NCBI GenBank assembly: GCA_012719195.1
Contig: JAAYAV010000221.1
Location: 1-18,208, forward strand
Direction of reading: 5' to 3'
Length of the DNA stretch: 18,208 nt
Source of the DNA: Anaerolineae bacterium
Lineage (GTDB): Bacteria; Chloroflexota; Anaerolineae; DRVO01
Part shown: positions 13,719-18,208 of the stretch, piece after piece
Numbering within the stretch: the first letter of the stretch is position 1
Layout of the letters: each line of letters starts with the position of its first letter
Notes under the pieces: generated by a model
What the model was told of the DNA's origin: nothing
What the model saw: only the letters and a program-made list of their open reading frames with translations
The model's database searches: none
Program-made: the position numbers and the translations under genes

Positions 13719-14339
13719 CTAGCGGTTTGGCCGCCAATTCGGCGGGCGCGGACGACTGACAGCCGCATCGCCCTGGAGGGCGAAGCGCCAGGGACGGCGG
13801 CGCGCGGCATCATCGGCGCCCAGACCCACCCGCGGCCCACTTGTGACCAGGGGCGCGGCCACCGGTTCTCCCTCCTCCAGCCACAGGTCCACACCGCGGC
13901 AGAGGTCGGCGCCGTCCAGGCCGAGGTTCACCGCCAGGGCCTGGCACAGCTTGCCCGGTCCATTGGTCAGGCCGTCACCGTGTCGGCCGCGCCGCCGCTC
14001 CATCTCCTCCAGCCCTTCCAGCGGGCGCAGCGCTCGCAGCAGCACCGCCCCCGGCCGGCCATCCCCCTCCCCCACCAGGTTCAGACAGTGGTGGACGCCA
14101 TAGATGCGATAGACGTAGGCATGGCCGGGAGGTCCGAACATGGAGCGATTGCGCCGGGTGGCGCCGCGGAAGGCGTGGCTGCCGGCATCGTCGGCGCCGC
14201 CATAGGCCTCCGTCTCCACGATGACGCCGCTCAGGCGCTGGCCGGGCAACTCCCGCACCAGCACCCGGCCCAGTAGATCGCGCGCCAGCGTGACGATGTC
14301 GCGGGCGTAGAAGTCGCGTTCCAGGATGGGGCCCACCAT
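13719..14339 (-). CDS. aag: 3-methyladenine DNA glycosylase (AAG/MPG family)
   Basis: A 206-residue DNA glycosylase of the mammalian-type alkyladenine family, which removes 3-methyladenine, hypoxanthine and similar lesions to begin base excision repair. VETEAYGG at 41-48 contains the catalytic-type E44 and Y46; H55 in SHAFRG matches the pocket histidine; NRSMFGPPGHAYVYRIYG supplies Y77 and the base-flipping intercalator Y80; LLRALRPLEG (100-109) and TNGPGKLCQAL (125-135) are further signatures. The length is normal for bacterial members. The frame is open far upstream, but ATG 14339 is where homology starts, and it forms a TGATG overlap with the stop of the DUF4129 gene, implying translational coupling. 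The 59-bp gap after its stop holds the vapBC promoter region. Confidence 0.94.
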   Translation of the reverse strand: MVGPILERDFYARDIVTLARDLLGRVLVRELPGQRLSGVIVETEAYGGADDAGSHAFRGATRRNRSMFGPPGHAYVYRIYGVHHCLNLVGEGDGRPGAVLLRALRPLEGLEEMERRRGRHGDGLTNGPGKLCQALAVNLGLDGADLCRGVDLWLEEGEPVAAPLVTSGPRVGLGADDAARRRPWRFALQGDAAVSRPRPPNWRPNR

Positions 14340-15940
14340 CACCCCGGCGGCGGTTCGCCCCGCAGCCGTCGCAGGGCCCGGCGCACGCTCTCCCAGTGGG
14401 GTCGCACCTCGCTCACGTAGGCCTGGTCGATGGGGTGATCGCTGTAGCGGGCCTCGACGAACGCCTCGGTAACCGCCTGCAAGTCCACTTCCGTTTCCGG
14501 AAGACGCTCCTGCAGGCGCTGGCCGTATTCCTCCGGCGTCTGGTGGCTCCGGCGCGCTGTTCCGGCTCGGGTCGCACGCTGCACCAGCGACAGGTAGTAG
14601 TAGCGCACCGTCTCCCGCGGACCGCGTGGTCGCCTCCGCCAGCCCCGGCCCGCCTGCCCCACCCGGCTCTGCAGACGGCTCCTCACCTCTCGCCCCACCG
14701 TGGCGCCCACCTGCGCTGCCCCGCGCCACAGGGCGACCAGCGCCTCCAGGAGGGACGCCAGGCCACGCCGGAGCGTGCTCAGAAGCCCAAAGCGGTCCAG
14801 CGTGTCCCGGTGCTCGCGCAGGAAGTTGCGCAGGGCGTACACCACCATGGCGATTGCCACTGCCCACATGCCGACCGTCTTCGCCACCTCCAACCAGGGC
14901 AGGTCGCTCCCGGCGGCGGCGGCCGACTCCGGCACGACCATGGGAGTCGGCATGTCGGGGGCCTCCGCACCGCTCCCCCGGGACAGCAGCCAGCGCAGCG
15001 GGTAGAGCAGGAGGCCGACCAGGTAGAGGAAGGCGTAGGCCACGGCCACGATCACGCCGGCTGCGGCGTTGAAGGCGTACCCGAGAGCCTCCAGCAACCC
15101 CACCGAGTAGTCCACCGGCAGCAGCAGGGCGACCGCCAACACCAGCAGCAGCAGCCCCGTCACCAGGAAAGGCCAGCGCCGCGCCACCGCCGCCGAGATC
15201 TCCGCCTCCTCGTGCTGCCAGCGGGTACGCAGCAGCGTCAGGCGTGCCTCCGCGACCAGAGCCAGCCCCAGGACGAAGTATGCGAGCACGTGCAGTATCA
15301 GGGCGCGGATGGTGCCACGCCCGAAGTCGACTATGGCGGCCACGTCCACGCGCGCCATGCCGGAGAAAATAAGGATGAGCACCCCTCCGGCCAGGAAGAC
15401 GCTCACAACCCGCTGGAAGGCGGCCGTGTGTTGCACGCGTCGTACTGGGCTGCCCGCCCACAGGTCGTACTCCGGCGAGGTGATGGGAGGAGCCTTCTCC
15501 AGCGGGTGGAACTCGATGTCCTCGAACCAGCCTACCAGTGCGTTCGAGAGGCCCCAGAAGCCCAGCACCACGCCCGCAGCCAGGAAGAACTCCAGGTTGA
15601 AGAGACGCTCCAGCTGCCCGCCCAGGTGGGGCAGGCCCTGCCAAAGGAAGCGAAGGACGAGGGTGAACAGCACCAGGATCACGGCCTCGGCCAGGCGGTA
15701 GCGGGTCTGTTCGTCGCCGCGCAGCTCCCGCCGCGCGATGGTCCGGCGAGACAGATGCGCCTCCAGGGGAACGACCAGGACCGCCGCCCCCAGGTAGCCG
15801 CCCCGCCAAGGCAGCCCCATGGCCGCCGCCAGTTCCAGCAGGGCCAGTACCAGCACGTAGAACATGCCGGAGACCAAGAGCAGACGCCACCACATACCCA
15901 GTGATATGCGAACTGATCTGGTTCTTGGGGCGGCGCTCAT
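14339..15940 (-). CDS. Polytopic membrane protein with C-terminal DUF4129 domain
   Basis: A 533-residue integral membrane protein with about nine hydrophobic segments, approximately at 18-40, 45-60, 84-100, 118-138, 175-195, 212-232, 256-275, 290-316 and 353-370. A basic linker follows, then a DUF4129 domain at about 443-515 (RYYYLSLVQRATRAG ... QTPEEYGQRL ... VTEAFVEARYSD). DUF4129 is usually found in or beside TgpA-type transglutaminase membrane proteins in MoxR-DUF58 operons; no transglutaminase core is seen here, so this is the membrane part alone. The frame continues upstream inside the DUF58 gene, but ATG 15940 overlaps that gene's stop as ATGA, which decides the start. It probably forms an envelope complex with the two upstream gene products; the function is not established. 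Confidence 0.85.
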   Translation of the reverse strand: MSAAPRTRSVRISLGMWWRLLLVSGMFYVLVLALLELAAAMGLPWRGGYLGAAVLVVPLEAHLSRRTIARRELRGDEQTRYRLAEAVILVLFTLVLRFLWQGLPHLGGQLERLFNLEFFLAAGVVLGFWGLSNALVGWFEDIEFHPLEKAPPITSPEYDLWAGSPVRRVQHTAAFQRVVSVFLAGGVLILIFSGMARVDVAAIVDFGRGTIRALILHVLAYFVLGLALVAEARLTLLRTRWQHEEAEISAAVARRWPFLVTGLLLLVLAVALLLPVDYSVGLLEALGYAFNAAAGVIVAVAYAFLYLVGLLLYPLRWLLSRGSGAEAPDMPTPMVVPESAAAAGSDLPWLEVAKTVGMWAVAIAMVVYALRNFLREHRDTLDRFGLLSTLRRGLASLLEALVALWRGAAQVGATVGREVRSRLQSRVGQAGRGWRRRPRGPRETVRYYYLSLVQRATRAGTARRSHQTPEEYGQRLQERLPETEVDLQAVTEAFVEARYSDHPIDQAYVSEVRPHWESVRRALRRLRGEPPPG

Positions 15941-17118
15941 AGAGCCATCCGCGCCAGTTCCTGGCTCTGCCGCACCTTCCACACCGTGGCACCCGCCTGC
16001 TCCAGCACCTGACCGTGGCGTTCCAGGTCGACGTGGTAGTCCACCAGCGCCGTCACCACCCGGAACCCGGAGCGGCGCAGCTGCAGCACCTTGGCCGGCA
16101 GGCTCTCCCCGGTGCCACTGATGATGAGGACGGTGCAGCCCCACGGAAGGCCCAGTACCTGGCGCTGGAAGAAGGAGTCGAAGGGTTCCCACTCCTGCGT
16201 CTCCACTCGGCCCAGGACCTCGAGGGCGGCCATGAGGTGCGCTTGTCCGGTGCGCATGCCCAGTGTCGGGCCCGGGCCTCCGTCCTCGGCCAGCGGATCG
16301 CACCCGTTGCTGGCCAGGCTGAACGGTTGTCTCTGAGTGTGCAGCCGGCTGGCGATGGAAGCGGCCGTGGTGACGGCCAGTTCAGCGGTGATGGCCACGT
16401 AACCGGCCTGATAGTGGGCCCGCTCCAGATCGAGCAGAATGGCGGTGTCCAGGCTGATCACCGGGTCGAACACCTTGGTCTGAAGCTTCGCCTGCGCCGC
16501 GCTGGCTCGCCAGTGGATGTGACGCAGGCTGTCACCCGGCCGGTAGTCGCGCACCCCGCCCACGCGCGTGGGATCGCGGTGGATGGCGTCCGGCCGGCGG
16601 ATGGTACCGAAGGGGGAGCGGGAAGGCAGCCCCAGGTCCTCCAGCGCCACCAGGCGCGGGTACACCACCAGGCTGCTGATCCCCGCCTCCGCGGAGAGCT
16701 CGCCGTCCGCTGCCAGAAGGTCGCCGCTGCTGAGCACCAGCGGGCCGACCTCGTAGTAGCCTCGGCGCCGGCAGTCAAGCTCGTAAGAGAAGCCGGCCTT
16801 CTCGCGCGGCATGAGGCTGAGGGCGCGGTTACGCACCGGCGGAAACCCGAGGGGCTGGGGCAGGCGCTCCTGCAGGTGCAGCCAGGGGAGCGGTAGCCAG
16901 CCGTCGTTCACCACCTCTATCTCCACCCGGTGGCGCTCGCCCCAGAAGCAGCGTCCCTCCATGCTCCTCTCCACCCGCACCTGCGCCAGGCCCCGCCGCA
17001 CCCACAGGCGCGACAGCAGGTAGACACCGAAGAAGACGTAGAGGACGTAGAAGAAGAAGTCCACGCGCATGAGGGCGGCCACGATGAAAAGGACGACGAT
17101 GAACAGCCCCATGTCCAT
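15937..17118 (-). CDS. DUF58 domain-containing membrane-anchored protein
   Basis: A 393-residue protein with two N-terminal hydrophobic segments (about 4-18 and 20-38), a beta-rich middle and a DUF58/vWA-like C-terminal half. The DUF58 signature VGGVRDYRPGDSLRHIHWRA occupies 186-205 and is followed by KLQTKVFDP (211-219). ISLDTAILLDLE (221-232) is the beginning of the vWA-like fold. Such proteins act with MoxR ATPases, apparently in assembling or maturing envelope proteins. ATG 17118 is taken, with ATG 17112 as an alternative; neither has a clear Shine-Dalgarno. The 104 bp before it, back to the MoxR stop, hold no gene. It overlaps the DUF4129 gene by 4 bp. Confidence 0.93.
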   Translation of the reverse strand: MDMGLFIVVLFIVAALMRVDFFFYVLYVFFGVYLLSRLWVRRGLAQVRVERSMEGRCFWGERHRVEIEVVNDGWLPLPWLHLQERLPQPLGFPPVRNRALSLMPREKAGFSYELDCRRRGYYEVGPLVLSSGDLLAADGELSAEAGISSLVVYPRLVALEDLGLPSRSPFGTIRRPDAIHRDPTRVGGVRDYRPGDSLRHIHWRASAAQAKLQTKVFDPVISLDTAILLDLERAHYQAGYVAITAELAVTTAASIASRLHTQRQPFSLASNGCDPLAEDGGPGPTLGMRTGQAHLMAALEVLGRVETQEWEPFDSFFQRQVLGLPWGCTVLIISGTGESLPAKVLQLRRSGFRVVTALVDYHVDLERHGQVLEQAGATVWKVRQSQELARMAL

Positions 17119-17222
17119 GGCGGCGGCTCAGCCCTTCACCGGAGACGACATGCCCAGAGGTTCGGCCCCTGTCGCCGTTGAGTGGTGGCCCGCGTGCTCG
17201 GCCGGCAGCGGTCGCAAACCGC

Positions 17223-18164
17223 CTACTCCCCGAGGTCCAGCGGGGTGGATTCCAGCACTTGGCGGAGCACGGCGGAGACCGATCGGCCTCGCAAAGCGCT
17301 CTCGGCCCGGACGATGAGGCGATGCGCCAGCGTCGGCTCGACCAGCTCCTTTACGTCATCGGGCTTCACGAAGTCTCGGCCGCGGATGGCGGCCAGCGCC
17401 TGCGCCCCCTTGAAGAGGGCCAGGCTGCCCCGGGGGCTGGCCCCGAGGGTGAGGTCGGGGTGGCTCCGGGTGGCCTGTACCAGCCGCACGATGTAGTCGG
17501 CCACGGTGTCGTCGACATGCACGTCCCAGACCCGCTCCGCCAGTTGGGGCAACTCGGGGCCGTCCACCACCTGCGCCACCGCCGCGATGGGATGCCTCCG
17601 CTGCAGCAGCCGCAGCATGCGCACCTCCTCCTCGCCCTGTGGATAGCCCACCGACAGGCGCAAGAAGAACCGGTCCAGCTGCGCCTCCGGAAGAGGGAAG
17701 GTGCCCTCGTACTCCACTGGGTTCTCGGTGGCCAACACCAAGAAAGGAGGCTCCAGCGGATAGGTGACGCCATCGGCGGACACCTGTCGTTCGCCCATGG
17801 CCTCTAGCAAGGCCGACTGTGTGCGCGGGGTGGCGCGGTTGATCTCGTCCGCCAGCAGGACATTGACGAAGACCGGTCCCGGCCGGAACTCGAACTGGCC
17901 CGAGGCCTGGTTGTAGATCGAAACGCCGCTGATGTCGTTGGGAAGCAGATCGGGAGTACACTGCAGGCGCTTGAAGCTCAGGCCCAGCGAGGCCGCCACC
18001 GCGCGAGCCAGCATGGTCTTCCCCACTCCCGGTACGTCCTCGATGAGCACGTGCCCCTCGCACAGCAAGGCCACCATCACCAACTCGACGGCCTTCTCCT
18101 TGCCGACGATGACCTGCGCCACATTGGCGGATACGGCCTCGGCGAACTGCTTGACCCGCTCCAT
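17223..18164 (-). CDS. MoxR-family AAA+ ATPase
   Basis: A 313-residue MoxR-type AAA+ ATPase, a chaperone-like motor thought to remodel or activate client protein complexes. Walker A is EDVPGVGKT at 42-50, Walker B LLADEIN at 103-109, sensor 1 ATEN near 145-148, QLDRF at 162-166 carries the arginine of the MoxR signature, and sensor 2 lies in GASPRG at 241-246. Length and motif order are standard. ATG 18164 is preferred because GGGGAGG lies 3 nt upstream and the product then begins as family members do; ATGs at 18176 and 18200 would extend it by 4 or 12 residues. It is the first gene of the minus-strand envelope cluster; its promoter is beyond or at the window edge. Confidence 0.95.
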   Translation of the reverse strand: MERVKQFAEAVSANVAQVIVGKEKAVELVMVALLCEGHVLIEDVPGVGKTMLARAVAASLGLSFKRLQCTPDLLPNDISGVSIYNQASGQFEFRPGPVFVNVLLADEINRATPRTQSALLEAMGERQVSADGVTYPLEPPFLVLATENPVEYEGTFPLPEAQLDRFFLRLSVGYPQGEEEVRMLRLLQRRHPIAAVAQVVDGPELPQLAERVWDVHVDDTVADYIVRLVQATRSHPDLTLGASPRGSLALFKGAQALAAIRGRDFVKPDDVKELVEPTLAHRLIVRAESALRGRSVSAVLRQVLESTPLDLGE

Positions 18165-18208
18165 GAGCCTCCCCATCTTGCTGCACCCGGATGCGGGCAT
18201 GCTACGGG

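Noticed and set aside
14396..15904. A 502-codon plus-strand open frame opposite the DUF4129 gene
   Set aside because: Its product is low-complexity (rich in Q, H, R, E) with no domain, while the opposite strand encodes a coherent membrane protein with coupled start and stop.
14340..15992. Upstream extension of the aag frame that would give a 757-residue fusion
   Set aside because: The extension is Gly/Arg/Pro-rich shadow translation of the DUF4129 gene; real homology begins at the ATG at 14339.
17208..17222. Small hairpin GCGGT/ACCGC directly after the MoxR stop
   Set aside because: A 5-bp stem in GC-rich DNA is expected by chance and no T-run follows.
1..18208. CRISPR arrays, tRNA/rRNA genes, insertion sequences, phage or integrase genes
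   Set aside because: I looked for regular direct repeats, cloverleaf-like segments and transposase or integrase motifs on both strands and found none.

Overview
The window is about 18.2 kb of GC-rich, gene-dense bacterial DNA. It most resembles a member of the Chloroflexota, probably an Anaerolineae-like lineage. The basis is indirect: a DnaG zinc ribbon with an extra residue (CFGAC), and a secreted VCBS-repeat protein ending in a YLPL-type tail of the kind I associate with Anaerolineae exported proteins. No rRNA, tRNA, CRISPR array, insertion sequence or prophage gene is visible.

Left part, plus strand (1-4372): the 3' end of an NAD-type isocitrate/isopropylmalate dehydrogenase family gene, prephenate dehydratase (pheA), then dnaG primase and an RpoD-type sigma factor. 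The last two form the familiar dnaG-rpoD macromolecular synthesis pair behind a recognisable sigma70-like promoter. A two-domain GNAT acetyltransferase (minus strand) converges on rpoD and overlaps it by 13 bp.

Middle (5227-11613): a divergent intergenic region carries a near-consensus promoter and three copies of CCGGTCGG. It drives three tandem Gfo/Idh/MocA oxidoreductases, probably a sugar or polyol oxidation set. Next come a secreted FG-GAP/VCBS + BACON-like protein closed by a hairpin terminator, then a small helical protein of unknown function and a nitrilase-superfamily hydrolase, with their own promoter.

Right part, minus strand (11610-18164): read in transcription order, MoxR AAA+ ATPase, DUF58 protein and DUF4129 membrane protein (a classic envelope-associated trio), then 3-methyladenine DNA glycosylase joined to the membrane gene by a TGATG overlap. 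A second set follows behind its own AT-rich, palindromic promoter: a VapB-like antitoxin, a VapC-like PIN protein that appears to lack two acidic catalytic residues, a divergent UvdE/UvsE UV-damage endonuclease homologue, and a small conserved hypothetical protein. Starts and stops in that set touch or overlap, so the four are probably translated together.

The most interesting part is this last cassette (11610-13659). A toxin-antitoxin-type promoter/operator and a degenerate PIN protein are wired to a UvdE homologue that has lost one expected metal ligand and the expected lesion-probing residues, plus an uncharacterised partner. All functional statements come from reading the sequence and from remembered family motifs; no database search was run.
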